DNA of 64,000 bases. Source: Megalopta genalis (lineage: Eukaryota; Arthropoda; Insecta; Hymenoptera; Halictidae). Location of the stretch: assembly GCF_051020955.1 (NCBI RefSeq), contig NC_135013.1, positions 31,093,802 to 31,157,801 on the forward strand, given 5' to 3'. The notes under the pieces are model-generated. The model was not told the DNA's origin and did no database searches. It saw only the letters and a list, made by a program, of their open reading frames with translations. Shown one piece after another: positions 11,600 through 22,389 of the stretch (positions within the stretch are counted from its first letter, which is position 1; every line of letters begins with the position of its first letter). Position numbers and translations under genes: made by a program.

Positions 11600-11830
11600 C
11601 ACAGGGTGTTCCAATATTATACTTGTGTCTCAATATTGTACTTCCGGAAAATGGAGGGTTCCTGAGGTCATTTCAAGCAACTTTTTCCTCAGCGAAAATG
11701 CAATCCGCGGCTTCGTTTACGAGATATTAACGAGAAAGCAGCGACCAATGAGAGGCGAGATCAACTGACGGGAGGCGGCCGAGCCAATCAGCGCGATCAA
11801 AGCGAGCGCCGCGAAAATGGAAGCTTAACT
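11600..11830. mobile_element. Family C element, copy 2
   Basis: Contains ACAGGGTGTTCC, GGTTCCTGAGGTCATTTCAA, CAACTTTTTCCTCAGCGAAA, ATCCGCGGCTTCGTTTACGA and GCGACCAATGAGAGGCGAG in the family order. The second arm is not preserved, so the copy is truncated or decayed. Confidence 0.8.
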
Positions 11831-12209
11831 CGGGCGAAACGAGAGCCCCCGGCCACGTTGTCGTTCGATCTTTTTTCCGCGAAGCTAGAACAGGATTAAA
11901 CTTCTCCATCCGAGATTCGCGCGAATGAAGAAAGATCTCGACATCTCCCGACGATCCGCTAATATTGTGATGTTTTTAGAGTTCTCGGGCATCGCTCGAT
12001 CACCCGAGTGTCTCATACATCAAGTCCAAATCGAAAGCTTCGAATGGATTCCGGGTGCCCACAGACGTTGACGCCGAACCAATCAAAGTGATCGGTTTCT
12101 CGCTCTAATTTTCAAATTCGTGGACAATGCGAAGACAAATATTTTCTGAGACGATTATAATGGCATATTATAATGGTATATCTATATAATCTGTTTTCTT
12201 AGCGATTTT

Positions 12210-12570
12210 TATCGTAATATAGAAAATAAATAAATGTACTAATATAAGTATAGTAATATAAATATAGCAAATAAATATAGTAATACGTGAATATAGTAAA
12301 TAAATAAATGTAGTAATGTAAATATAGAAAATAAATAAATATAGTAATATAAATATAGTAAATAAATATAGTAATATGAATATAGTAAATAAATATAGTA
12401 ATATGCATATAGTAAATAAATAAATAAATATAGTAATATAAATATAATAATGTAAATATAGTAAATAAATAAATATGGCAATATGAATATAGTAAATAAA
12501 TAAATATAGTAATGTGAATATAGTAAATAAACAAATATAGAAAATATAGTAAATATACTGACTATATAAT
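12210..12570. repeat. AT-rich minisatellite (AATATAGTAAATAAATA type)
   Basis: Variable units of about 18-30 bp built from ATATAGTAA, TATAAATATAG and AAATAAATA repeat across about 360 bp. Both minus-strand frames through it (Tyr/Ile/Leu) are composition artefacts. Confidence 0.88.
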
Positions 12571-13204
12571 TAGCAACACAATGACTCTTCTTCAAGAGTC
12601 GTTGCAATAAAGCTCACATTATAGCAAAAATTACGAGAAACGTAAATAAATTCGCTACAAATAAATTCATTCTCACGAAGCGGTCGGGCACTTGTAGAAC
12701 TCCATAAGTTGAGCGTGAAGTATCGCAGCCGCGTTAGGCGAACGTTTCTCCCGAAAAATAAGCGTGCACGATCTAATAAAGCGATCGGACGATGGCTAAT
12801 CTGCCGCCATGCAACGAACCATATCTGGGCTACCGTACGAGATCGTTGAAGAGTTTCAGGAGCGGCGAGGTTCCGAGATCGTTAAAAACGTTCGAAAGAA
12901 GGGTTTCTCGCGAATCCGTTTCACCCGGGTCCGCGCGGATCGACTGGTTACAGTCACGCGATTTCGTCCACGAAATAATAGTCGAACGTCACGAGACGTC
13001 TGGGCTCTGTCGCGGAAACGCGGCGGGCTCCTCTTCAAACTTTTCCCCAGTTAATGGGTTTAATCAACGAGTCGGCCCGAAACTCCCGAGTTAGAAACTG
13101 TCGGCTGGTAATTAAAGATAGGCCGCCAACGTTCTTTCTTCCTTCGGAGAGTGCCGCGTCAAGGCAGTGCCGCGGGAAAAGTGTTCGGAACGATCGAAGT
13201 TTAC
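12571..13204. other. No gene recognised; downstream intron of the exon candidate
   Basis: Unique sequence. If the 13205-13400 exon is real, this is the start of its 3' intron on the minus strand. I found no next exon with a matching phase. Confidence 0.35.
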
Positions 13205-13400
13205 CTGCAATTTCAGGGTCCGCCGCCATGCGAGCATCTGATGCGCCTGTGCCCTCTGTCTCGCGCGCAGTGTCGCGATCACCGATTTCGCCTCCTCCAA
13301 CGAGGTCACTTCCGTCTCGACGTTGTCCTTGGAGGGCCCATCCGTCGTCCTCCCGTCGGCGACGGCCAACGGGCAGCTGTCCATCGACGTCTCGTCGAAG
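13205..13400 (-). CDS. Candidate internal exon of an unrecognised protein
   Basis: On the minus strand, an acceptor (pyrimidine-rich GTTTCTGTTCGCAG, AG at 13402-13401) and a consensus donor (CAG/GTAAAC, GT at 13204-13203) bound a 196-bp exon. It is open in the frame that starts with one base completing a split Ser codon and ends on a whole Gln codon. The peptide runs FDETSMDSC, then a Ser/Asp/Thr-rich acidic stretch, then a helix-forming Glu/Ala/Arg/Gln segment (SLEEAKSVIATLRARQ, then AQAHQMLAWRRTLKLQ). This is compatible with the start of a coiled coil. I do not recognise the family. The shift from acidic linker to amphipathic helix, plus good splice sites, makes this the most protein-like single-copy stretch in the window. 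It could still be chance. Confidence 0.5.
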
Positions 13401-14330
13401 CTGCGAACAGAAACGCCGGGATCGTTCGTTAACTTTCTCGTGCGACTCGGATGAACGAAATCGACAATAAATAAATAAATAACAAACGCGACACGCGGAG
13501 CCGCTCGCGTTTCACGAGTACGAGCGAACGAACCTCGAGGGCCGTGACTTTCCTCGAAGACGAAAATGCCGGAGGAGTTGCGATCCCGTATAATTTCCAT
13601 CGGAGCCGTGCGCGCATTGTTTTCCAACAACGTTTTGCTTTCGGATAAACGGCGTTTCAGGGGAGATCGCTGATTAGAATATTTGTGCGTAAAATTCCGC
13701 TCCGGCATTAACGCGCGCGCTTATTTACCCCCCTTGGTATACAAGGACGAGTTGCGCTCGTCGTTCATTTCATGTGCCACCAAAGCCTCTGACGAGTCCG
13801 ACTCGTCATGGGCTGTTTCCGGCGGACGCCGTGCGGTGTATTATTAGATCGCTCGGTTGCTTCGCTCGTGCGTCGATTCTGGTTTTGTTTACAATGCTCG
13901 CAATGCCCCACCCTTCCACCATCTTCTCGGTAATGCAAATTTCAAGATAAAACAGTCTCTTCCTCGGCTTGCACGTAATTGTTTAGTTGAGCCAAATTGT
14001 ATTTATCGGACGCATCGAATTCTGCTTTACTTGTATGCCAAAGGGTTAAATCGGGAATTTTAACTCTCGCGTCGAAATTGTGTTATCAATAAAATTCATC
14101 CTATTTATATTATCGATGAAGTATATCATAAGTGCGCTATTAAAAGAGTGCGTCGTAATCGCATCATTAACACTTTGACCGCCGCGTCACTGATTAAGAT
14201 TCGATTTTCAAAAATTAATTTCCACGCTGCTGCGTGATTATTTCGCAATTTCATTGAGATTCGCGAAGAGGTAAGAATGTCGATGTACAGTACTTTCCAA
14301 GCTGAGCGCCAATTGGCGAGAATTTCACTG
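13401..14330. other. Putative intron, no gene recognised
   Basis: Unique sequence lying upstream of the exon candidate on the minus strand. The open frame through the exon continues to 13708, but this part lacks the exon's composition. A TTAACACTTTGACCGC motif at about 14167 resembles a piggyBac-like terminus, but no partner end was found. Confidence 0.35.
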
Positions 14331-14332
14331 TA

Positions 14333-14552
14333 CAGTAATGTCTCTCTAACTGACTGGGTCAGATTGTCCACAAAAATGGAGAATTTGGGAAGAGGAGACA
14401 CGATTTTTCGAGCCCTGCAGCTCGTTTTTATGGTTGTTGACAATTCGTAACTATGAGAACGAACCGCAAGGCTCGAATAATCGTATCTCCTCTCTTCCCG
14501 AATCGTCCACTTTTGTGGATAATCCAAAGCGTCAATTAGAGAGACATTACTG
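14333..14552. mobile_element. Family A palindromic MITE, TA-flanked
   Basis: 220 bp with ends CAGTAATGTCTCTCTAACTG and CAATTAGAGAGACATTACTG, and TA on each side (14331-14332, 14553-14554). The halves are near-complementary: TTGTCCACAAAAATGGAGAA pairs with the CGTCCACTTTTGTGGATAA side. The centre is GGTTGTTGACAATTCGTAAC. No coding capacity. CAGT ends with TA target duplication fit the Tc1/mariner superfamily. Confidence 0.88.
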
Positions 14553-14785
14553 TAATAGGCGTTCAGTGTCAATCGGCCATTTTTTCTGTTATCAGTAGGT
14601 GCAACGTTTGACTCCAAGTTATGGGAGAGCATTTTGAGACATAGCACAACAATTTTTTGTTTTTGTACGAATTGTCAACAATTATAAAAACCGCAAGCAA
14701 TTTAAAAAAGCCGCAAGGCTCGTATAATCGTATCTCCTCTCTTCCCGAATTGTCCATTTTTGTGGACAATCTGAGCGTGCACAAA
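14553..14785. mobile_element. Spacer plus family A half: remainder of a composite element
   Basis: A unique spacer (AATAGGCGTTCAGTGTCAAT to about 14690) leads into a family A right half (GCCGCAAGGCTCGTATAATC, then TTGTCCATTTTTGTGGACAA). The spacer and half match the reverse complement of 37773-38018 closely. Hence 14333-14785 and 37773-38235 are two copies of one composite in opposite orientation. Confidence 0.85.
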
Positions 14786-14915
14786 AATGGGCAATTTGGG
14801 AACAGGAAATAACCATAAAAATAATATTTACCCAAATGATCGTATCTCCTCTTCCCAAATTTTCCACTTTTGCGCGCAATCTGAGCGCAAATCAGACAGA
14901 ATTCACTGTACACCT
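14786..14915. mobile_element. Diverged family A fragment
   Basis: Carries inverted pieces GCACAAAAATGGGCAATTTG and CCCAAATTTTCCACTTTTGC, with an end like CAGACAGAATTCACTGTA. The centre is shortened relative to the complete copies. It directly abuts the composite. Confidence 0.7.
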
Positions 14916-15182
14916 TCGCTCAGCGATTTTAATTTAATCGAATGCAATATTTTACTCTGATGAAATTTTTGGCGCTTTGGTATTAATATTAGTAACATGC
15001 CAGAACACCTGAAGTTCGAGAGCGCGCTCTCTTCGAGTTTGCCCATGAAAACAGAAATTTCCATGAACATCCACCAGGTTCTGCTCGTTGTCGCATAAGT
15101 TGAACACGGTTCTAACGGTTCTCACGGTCGTTATTAAAAGCAATCCTTTTACGAAACACGAGGAAACTTCGTCAAATAACCG

Positions 15183-15183
<1 letters not shown>

Positions 15184-15215
<32 letters not shown>

Positions 15216-15216
15216 T
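15184..15216. repeat. (GA)n microsatellite
   Basis: GAGAGAGAGAAAGAGAGAGA-type run of about 33 bp, lying about 30 bp beyond the candidate minus-strand donor at 15244. Confidence 0.9.
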
Positions 15217-15244
15217 CAAACACACGAGCAGGCGCGGAGTTTAC

Positions 15245-15261
15245 CTACCGCGCGAAACCAT
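15245..15261 (-). CDS. Candidate alternative first coding exon (start codon to donor)
   Basis: On the minus strand, ATG at 15261-15259 reads M-V-S-R-G plus two bases (AG), then a donor GTAAAC (GT at 15244-15243). Joining AG to the leading C of the 13205-13400 exon gives Ser in frame. The 5' boundary of the exon is not determined. The evidence is only a donor-like site, an ATG with G at +4, and phase agreement. The coding part is just 17 bp, so chance is a real alternative. Confidence 0.22.
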
Positions 15262-16435
15262 GGATTTTAATACACTTATGGCAGAGGACAGCGCGCTGAA
15301 AAATACCGCTTCGCAGCGCGCGCGCCTTACGTTTGCCCAGAAGTTTTATTTCCCTGCATATTCCGCCGTGGAAATTCATCCTGGTGCAGCATAAAAAGAG
15401 AAAGAAAAAACGCGAAACGAAAAGCCGGGTTGTTATTGTTATAAAATATTCGTATCCATCTCGCGATAACAGGTTACGGTTCGGCTCGCACGAGGATCGA
15501 TATCGCGCGTCGGATCGATCGTTCGTCGCGGCGAAGCGGTTCGCTGGCACGGCGCGCGTGCATCGCAGCGAAAAGCTCGCGTCGTTTCGGTTCAATAATG
15601 CAATACGTACGTACGTAAACACGCGATCCCGTCCGCGTGCCAGCTGTACACGCGGAATCGGTCCGCGCGAAACCGCGGACCGCCGTAAAAGTGAAGCATG
15701 TCCGTCGGAAAGGGCGGCGACGAAGCTGGAAAAGCATTCTTTATTCTCCGCCGGCGTTACGGAGGATATCCTCGACGTCGGCTTGGCTCGGTAAAAACCG
15801 GGGAAACGAGACAAAAACAAGCGGGGAGTAAGAAGACGCGCAGGATCGTGGAAACGCAGCTTCCTCCGGGCGATCTTTGACCGAGCGCTGCCCGCTGAAA
15901 GGCGAGCTCTCTCCACGATGCCAAGTCTACGCTGGCCTCGATCTACATGGGATGGAACGTCGAAAGCTCGTTTCACAGCGAACGAGCCGCAGTAAAGAAC
16001 CGCAGGACGCGTAACGAGTCGAAAAAGCGCGGACTTAAATCTAATTCTCGACCCCCGCCGGAGGTCCGCGAAGCTGTGCTCGCTCGACCGCGAGGGGCCG
16101 ACTCCTTCGGCGGTTCGCGGATTACTACTTCGCTTGAGACTGGATTTCAACCCCTTGGAAAACGCCCCCGTTCTCGAATCCTTCTCCATGCAACACGGGA
16201 AAATCTGTCGGCTTTCCGGCAGAGCTACCTTTCCGAAATTGACGCGCTTCCACCGACTGTGATGTGCAGTCGAACCTGTTTTCTCTGCGGTCTTTTTCAC
16301 GCGATTCTTTACCGCGGTCCCTATCTACCGCACGAAAACGGGCTCCATCGTACTCGTGCAGCGCGCAAAAAGATCGCGCAAAACGAATCGCATAGGAAAG
16401 ACAGCAGAAAAACAGGTCCGACTGTATTTTGACTA
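15262..16435. other. Long Arg/Ser-rich open region, coding status unknown
   Basis: A minus-strand frame stays open for 351 codons (15245-16300), the longest non-repetitive one in the window. Plus-strand frames (15333-15794, 15947-16432) overlap it. The product is rich in Arg, Ser, Phe and Ala, with no signal peptide, domain or repeat that I recognise, and CpG richness depletes stop codons here. I therefore call the region non-coding or untranslated rather than a gene. Confidence 0.35.
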
Positions 16436-17129
16436 TTCGCGCTACGACGTCGCTGATACGCGGCGACGATAAATTATTATTCCTCGAGGTAATCGTGCAA
16501 GTAATACGTAAATAAAGACACGGAATCTTTAATTTATCGATTCTTGCAAGATTTCGCAGCGTTACAAGGATTTTTCTTTTCGTCGATTCAACTTTGTACA
16601 GGAGAGAATCACGATTTCGGGAAAATTTGCTTCGATTTGCTGGTGTCGGAAAAATCGTCCGATCGCTAAGGGTTGATGACGGTACAAATTAGATTAGATC
16701 TTGTTAGGCAGCGTTAAAGAGCGAGCTTGCCGACGCGGACACGCGAGGTCTGAAAGAGGGCAACGGTATTTTGACCCTTTGAAAACGGGACATTCGAGCC
16801 TCGTTTTACGTGAAATAAGGAAAACACTGTCGGCTTTGTTGCAGTTACTTTTCTTTATACAGGATGCCCGAAAAATGTTTCAACAACATTTCTGAGAGAA
16901 ATTACCGTAATTGGAGTCGTCTCTTCGAGCACCTCTTCGTCTCTAATTATTTCCCCGATGGATCGAGACGATTTTTGTTTTTTACGTGTTCTCGTTTACT
17001 CTGATTCCTTGATTTCGATAACAAAAGTATCAAAATTTGCTTCGATTCGGAAGAAATGAATGACACTACGTAGTACACTGTAGATGAAATCTTCGCCGCG
17101 AGCCTAACTCGTTACTATAGCGCAAAGGT
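16436..17129. other. No gene seen; weak dispersed repeat
   Basis: The segment at about 16600-16672 (AATCACGATTTCGGGAAAAT, then CGGAAAAATCGTCCGATCGC) resembles 54005-54062. This suggests an old dispersed repeat. The rest is unique AT-leaning DNA. Confidence 0.4.
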
Positions 17130-17133
17130 TTAA

Positions 17134-17565
17134 CGCTAAGTTTACAGCGCATAAAAAACAGCTGTTTTATCCTGATTTTGAACAGGCGTTATTGTAACAT
17201 TTGTCGCAAGTATAAATTGAATAAACAACTCCTAAATGTATCTTGACGATACGAACAATCGTAAATTTTAACCCTTTGCACTCGAGTGGCGACTCTGAGG
17301 CGTCACCGAAATTGTTATATCACGTTCCAAGATGATTTATATATTATCAAAGCATAGATTTAAGAAATCTATATTAAAAGTGTAACTGCATTATATGAGT
17401 CACAAAACTCAATTTCACGTGCATAAAATATACACTTCGTCCTACAAAAAGGAAATACTATAAGTCGGAAAAATTATTTTAGATTTACAGTTAAAATGGC
17501 TTCGAGAGTTCAAAGGATTAAAAAATTAGCGACCCGCCATTTTCACGGGTTCCGTAAATCTAGTG
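17134..17565. mobile_element. Family F piggyBac-like MITE (host of a nested element)
   Basis: Flanked by TTAA at 17130-17133 and 17566-17569. Ends are CGCTAAGTTTAC and GTAAATCTAGTG. The sequence outside the nested insertion (17134-17267, 17522-17565) matches the reverse complement of 52323-52550: shared strings are AAAAAACAGCTGTTTTAT near one end and AATTAGCGACCCGCCATTTT near the other. No transposase is encoded. Its interior is interrupted at a TTAA by the family D element. Confidence 0.85.
17272..17517. mobile_element. Family D piggyBac-like MITE nested in family F
   Basis: TTAA at 17268-17271 and 17518-17521 flank 246 bp with ends CCCTTTGCACTCGAG and the inverse of TCCTTTGAACTCTCGA. A sister copy at 40769-41008 has the same interior order: GTGGCGACTCTGAGG, then GTTCCAAGAT, then TTTTAGATTTACAGTTAAAA. 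The 52-kb family F copy has a single TTAA (52369-52372) at the homologous point, which supports this insertion site. Confidence 0.88.
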
Positions 17566-17569
17566 TTAA

Positions 17570-19390
17570 CAAGATCGAAACTCCGGTACAATAAATTTCA
17601 CGCGTTTTCAATCCAATTATTACGATATAAGGTTAATTTCTTGACACGTACAGTCGACTCTCTATGGACTCTAAAAGCGCAATAAAAAGGAAACAGCTAA
17701 TTTTTTTCACGATACTTTCGCGGGTTACCGAACTCGGCGACGATCACAGGTTAAATAAAATGAAAGGAAATAAAGATGATAAAATAATAAAATAAATTTA
17801 ACCTGAATTTTAATGTAAACTGAAAAGCAAAGGTGACATTTTCGGGGATACGGATCACAGTGCAGAGATGATCGGAGCGTATCGGAGCTCCCAAGAGCCG
17901 CACCCCTTCGTGACAAGAGAGCGGAACCGCGAAAGTGCCGCAAATTTTCGCGATCTCCAACTTCCGTCCGACTTCGTGGATCGCAGCTCGCGAGAATTTT
18001 CGGTTGCTCGAGCTTTTTGTCGGCCCCTCCGCGGACCCTAGGCGAGTCGGACAGTCGTGATTTACGCTCTGCTCGCCCTCGCGGAGAAGTATTATCGTCG
18101 AGAAGGAGATCGGGATCGAAACGGGCAGATTGGAGGGGGTGGGAAGCGATTTATTAACTCGAGCTTGTTCTCGCACTTCCGGTGTCCGGCGCGCCTCCCT
18201 AGATATTTCGCGCGACATTAATTGGCCCGGTCCGGCGCCGTATTTTATCACCGACCCGACCGCGATTCATCGTCGCGGGCACCGCCGTGCCCTCCCGACC
18301 TTAATATTCCCCCCGGTGGAAATTTAAATGAAGCGTATCAAATGTTCGTCCGCGGCGCGCGTGCACTTTATGCGCCTATTTATAGGCGAGATTTACGCTG
18401 GCCGCGCGATCTCCGCTCGCCTGCGGAATCGATAACGCCGCGGCCGGGGCCCGGCCGCGGCACGGAATCACGGTTTTCGGCTACGGGATAACATTTCATT
18501 TACAATTTCTGTCCCCGATTTGCATAACGCAGCCGGCGTGCCGCGGTATTTATGGAGACCCGCCGGTTTTTCTGCACGCGAGATACCGACCTCTCCACCC
18601 CTTGTCGTGTCCTCCGCGAAAGCCGCCCCGCCCCGTCCGCTAATTAAGTCGAAATAAATAATGCATGAGTCACCTCCGGAGAAAGAGAGGCGTGCGCGCG
18701 AAGAGAGAGGAAGAGAGAGGGGGAGAGGGAGAGAATAGCCTACCCCGTTCCGTTTGATGTTTCCTTTTCCGGTCGACGATCGATTCGCTTCTCCAGACTG
18801 CCGAGACCGTTTTGCACGCGCGACCGACGGGTGCCCTCCGCGTCGACGACCATATCGAAACCGCCCCCGCGAGCGAAACGAGCCCCGCTTTCCTCGCGGA
18901 ACACCCTGTTTCCATAGACTTGCGCGACGACCGTAGCCGAGAAATATCGAGACAAGTGCCAGCTGGTCTCGTTTGTTTGTTCCGACGGGGTTGGCGAGAC
19001 GCGACACCGTTCGTTCGGTTTGCCACTCGATTTATCGAGAGCAGGGTCGCCGCGCGGTAAACGATACAGTGCCGCGCTTCGGGCGCGTTCTAGCGCGACG
19101 AAATTCGAGAACCCTCGTGCGAACGGCTCGTTCGCGAGGCCGTCCGTCGATGCCGGGCGACGGGAACAGTTTCTAATTATCCGACGCAGCGGCCGAGCCG
19201 TTGCAGATCGATGCCCGGAGCCGGACCTCGCTCTCTCGTCGCGGCCCTTTGTTTTAATCAACCGATATCCGATCCGCGCCTCGTTATCATCTTGCACGGC
19301 GCGGTGTCGCGCGATCCGCTTTCCCTGCAGGCCGCGCGACGCGTTTGACAGGAACGAGGGCGCTTCGCGAACGGGTCTGATTTTCGGGGT
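17570..19390. other. AT-leaning then GC-rich single-copy DNA, no gene recognised
   Basis: From about 18130 the sequence is CpG-dense with islands such as GACATTAATTGGCCC (18217), and a purine-rich tract lies at 18681-18735. Open frames on both strands (18468-19007, 18740-19525 minus, 19020-19415 plus) overlap and are Arg/Ala/Ser-rich. No splice-bounded exon is convincing. The block could be conserved regulatory DNA, but I cannot show that from one sequence. Confidence 0.4.
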
Positions 19391-19760
19391 ATTTTGCGAT
19401 TTGATATTCGAATAATGAGCTCGTCGTGTTGCAGGTTTATTGATCAGTTGGATGTGTTCGACGAGTATACTCGTCGTGGAGAAATGGCAGTGACATGCTC
19501 GTCGCGCGTAAAAAGTAGCAACCATTAGCTATTTACAGCAATGTCTCCCTAACTGACGCTCAGATTGTGTAGAAAAATGGACAATTATTTTGCGATTTGA
19601 TATTCGAATAATGAGCTCGTCGTGTTGCAGGTTTATTAATCAGTTGGATGTGTTCGACGAGTATACTCGTCGTGGAGAAACGGCAGTGACATGCTCGTCG
19701 CGCGTAAAAAGTAGCGACCATTGGCTATTTTCAGTAATGTCTCCTTAACTGATGCTATAT
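19391..19760. repeat. 196-bp tandem duplication carrying a family A half-element
   Basis: ATTTTGCGATTTGATATTCG begins at 19391 and again at 19587. The copies share TGAGCTCGTCGTGTTGCAGG and GACGAGTATACTCGTCGTGG, with a few substitutions. The first unit ends in a family A terminus (CAGCAATGTCTCCCTAACTG at 19536) running to AAAATGGACAATT. The second ends in the decayed equivalent at 19732. The duplication therefore included an already truncated MITE. Confidence 0.82.
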
Positions 19761-19944
19761 CGCTATATCGATCTATAGAATGCGAGAAGATTATGCGATC
19801 GACTATCGTAAACAGAATCTTTGTGAATCATGTTTCTAATCCTATACGACGAAATCAGATCTTTTTTTATAACTTTCGCGGATTTTGGTATGGCAGTTGA
19901 TGAACGGCTTCAGCTTGTACTCGGATCAATTCGATCGAATTGGA

Positions 19945-20045
19945 AATAATAATATATATAATAAATAATAATAATATAGAAATAATAATATAGAAATAAT
20001 AATATATATATAATAATAGAAATAATAATATATATAATAATATGG
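19945..20045. repeat. AT-rich microsatellite (AATAATATA type)
   Basis: Tandem AATAATATAGAA and AATAATATATAT units over about 100 bp. Confidence 0.85.
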
Positions 20046-20056
20046 AATAAACGTCG

Positions 20057-20260
20057 CATAAACAAATCCAGCGCATTAATAACCAATTCAAACTATCAAC
20101 TATTTGAATCGGAAGCGAACAACGTCCATCTCAAAGAAATAGGTTAAAAAACCGAGTATAAACAAATCTAGCGCATTAATAACCAATTCAAACTGTCAAC
20201 TATTTGAACCGGATGCGAACAACGACCATCTCGAAGAAATAGGTTAAAAAACCGAGCACA
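20057..20260. repeat. 100-bp tandem duplication, two units
   Basis: AACAAATC(C/T)AGCGCATTAATAA begins at 20061 and 20161. Both units continue through CAATTCAAACT, ATTTGAA, GCGAACAACG and AAATAGGTTAAAAAACCGAG with few differences, so the duplication is fairly recent. Confidence 0.85.
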
Positions 20261-20269
20261 TAAAAATCG

Positions 20270-22180
20270 ACGATTATCCAGCGAAATCCGCTGATCCAGC
20301 GGAACGTCCGCGACGGAAATCGCGAAGAACGTTCATCCGGCAGGGGCGAGAAAGTGCAAATATAGCAGCTCCATAAATCATTTCATCAAAATTTACATTC
20401 GCCCGTGAATAATACGGTGGCCTAATAATAAGCTCGCGCGACGAACGCCGGTTCCAAGGCAGAGAATAGTTGGTCGGGCGGCGAGCGCACCCGTTCCACA
20501 TGCGCGCCCTCGAAAGTGACTCCGGTATTCTCACCCCGTTGCATTATTCACCGGCGGAATAATGAAAACATTGATCCGATCGCGCGAAAAATATCCAACG
20601 GGGAAATATCCAGCGACGGCGTTAATCGTTCCCGGTGTTCCCGCGGCGACTGACGCAACGACTCGCGCGAGCCGCCCCGGAAGAACGCGCATCGATTCGT
20701 CCCGTCGTTCCGTCCACGGAACGGAACCGTTCCGTTCTCTGGCCGGTTCGCAAAGCCCGACGATTTCAAAGGCACGCATATTCGAGCGATCAGCGACGTC
20801 CAGCGAAACGAATAACGACGACGCCGGTAAACAACGGCGAGCCGCGCGGGGGACGGGAAACGAAACGCGCACAAAATGACACGATAATCAACATCGGGTC
20901 CGCGTTAGCCGGTTCGTTACTTAGGCCCCTTCTATCCGCGGCCGATAGAAACGCCGTTCTGCGCGTCTGCCAGGAACCTCTATGAAACGGTCTCTTCCAA
21001 TCCCATTACCGAAACTGCGCGTCGAGGAGACCCGCGGCCCATCGATCCGCCACTTCCCCATATATCATGAAACGGTATTTTCCATATATCCCCAGCGAAA
21101 TAGGCGACGCTCTATCTCCGTGTACAAACGAAACGGGAACCGTTCTCTCCCCATCCCTCTTCGGCGTGTCACGTCCCGCGGTCCGCGGGTCCTTCGGTTT
21201 TATTAGGACGGTCCGTATTTCCGGCCCCGCGGGCACTTCGCGCGGCCCACGGTTCACCGCCGGGCCATTAACGGCGAGTGCCCCGGAACCGAGCAAACAA
21301 AGTCGTTCCTCAGTTGCCCGACCTACGACCCCATAATTCCAGTCGACAGCGTGTCCCAGCGGCGGTCGTTTGGGCCGCGCCATCCTGCGCGTTTCCGCAG
21401 CGTTCCGCCGCGGCCGCCAGTCATCCATTGCGACCCGACCCGCCGCCAGAAATCCCTCTCGATCATCCCTGCTGACAGCGCCGAGTCAGTGTTTCTTGCG
21501 AGCCGGCCCGCGCCCGGTGCATCGCTGGATCCGTGTGCAGCAGGCTGCACGGCTCGTTAGCGCGCCGAATGCACCGGTTCCAGCGAAACGACGCGTCGCG
21601 TCGCATCGCGCCGCGTTTCCGTCGGCATACGGGCATATCGCAGTTCACAGCGCCGAGCCGCGTTGCAACCGGCTACGGGAACGCCAGCAATGTCCCATGC
21701 GAAATTGCGCTCGGTTACTGTCAAAGAGCCAACCCGCAGCAAACCGTACAGGGCTAACCGAACCCCTCCGAACTCTCCGTCACCTGGGATTTCCTAGATA
21801 ACGGCCAACGGACTCGGTTAGCCACCCCTCGCGCGAGTCCGTTTCTACCGGTTGCACCCGGGGAAAGTCAGTTAATGATTCACCGGCGGGGACAGCGAAT
21901 AGAATTATGTTCCGTCGACAAGATTATGCTTGGTTCGGCGAACGGTGCACGCGGTGGCGCGGCGGCGGCGGCGGCGTGTCCTTTGATGCGAATTATGGCG
22001 GAGTTGCAGATAATAATCGGGGCGCAAGATGGGATACTTGGGGATGATGACGTCATTGTATCTGTCAGAATCAGGATATTTAGTCGTTGTTTACGATTGG
22101 GGCGACGTGGAAGTAGCCGGAACGCGAAGCTGAAGATGCGACGACGCTTGTCGAAGAAAATTTTGGAGGGGAGGATTTCA
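20270..22180. other. GC-rich single-copy block, no gene recognised
   Basis: CpG-dense sequence with many short overlapping frames on both strands and a GGCGGC run at 21957-21977. I found no protein family, matched splice pair or RNA gene. Confidence 0.4.
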
Positions 22181-22187
22181 CAATCTA

Positions 22188-22385
22188 TCCTGTATTTTCT
22201 TCTTAGCTGCCCTCTTCACCCTCCTTTTCTTTACTTCTTCTATTTTTCTTTTTCTACACATTTTTTTTTATATCTGTCCTTATTTCCTGTATTTTCTCCT
22301 TAGCTGCCCTCTTCACCCTCCTTTTCTTTACTTCTTCTATTTTTCTTTCTCTCCACATTTTTTTTATATCTGTCCTTATTTCCAC
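22188..22385. repeat. 97-bp pyrimidine-rich tandem duplication
   Basis: TCCTGTATTTTCT begins at 22188 and again at 22285. Each copy continues with TTAGCTGCCCTCTTCACCCT, then TTTACTTCTTCTATTTTTCT and TATATCTGTCCTTATTTCC. The copies are nearly identical. Confidence 0.88.
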
Positions 22386-22389
22386 TATT

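Noticed and set aside
14167..14185. TTAACACTTTGACCGC as a piggyBac-like end
   Set aside because: No inverse partner next to a second TTAA within a reasonable distance.
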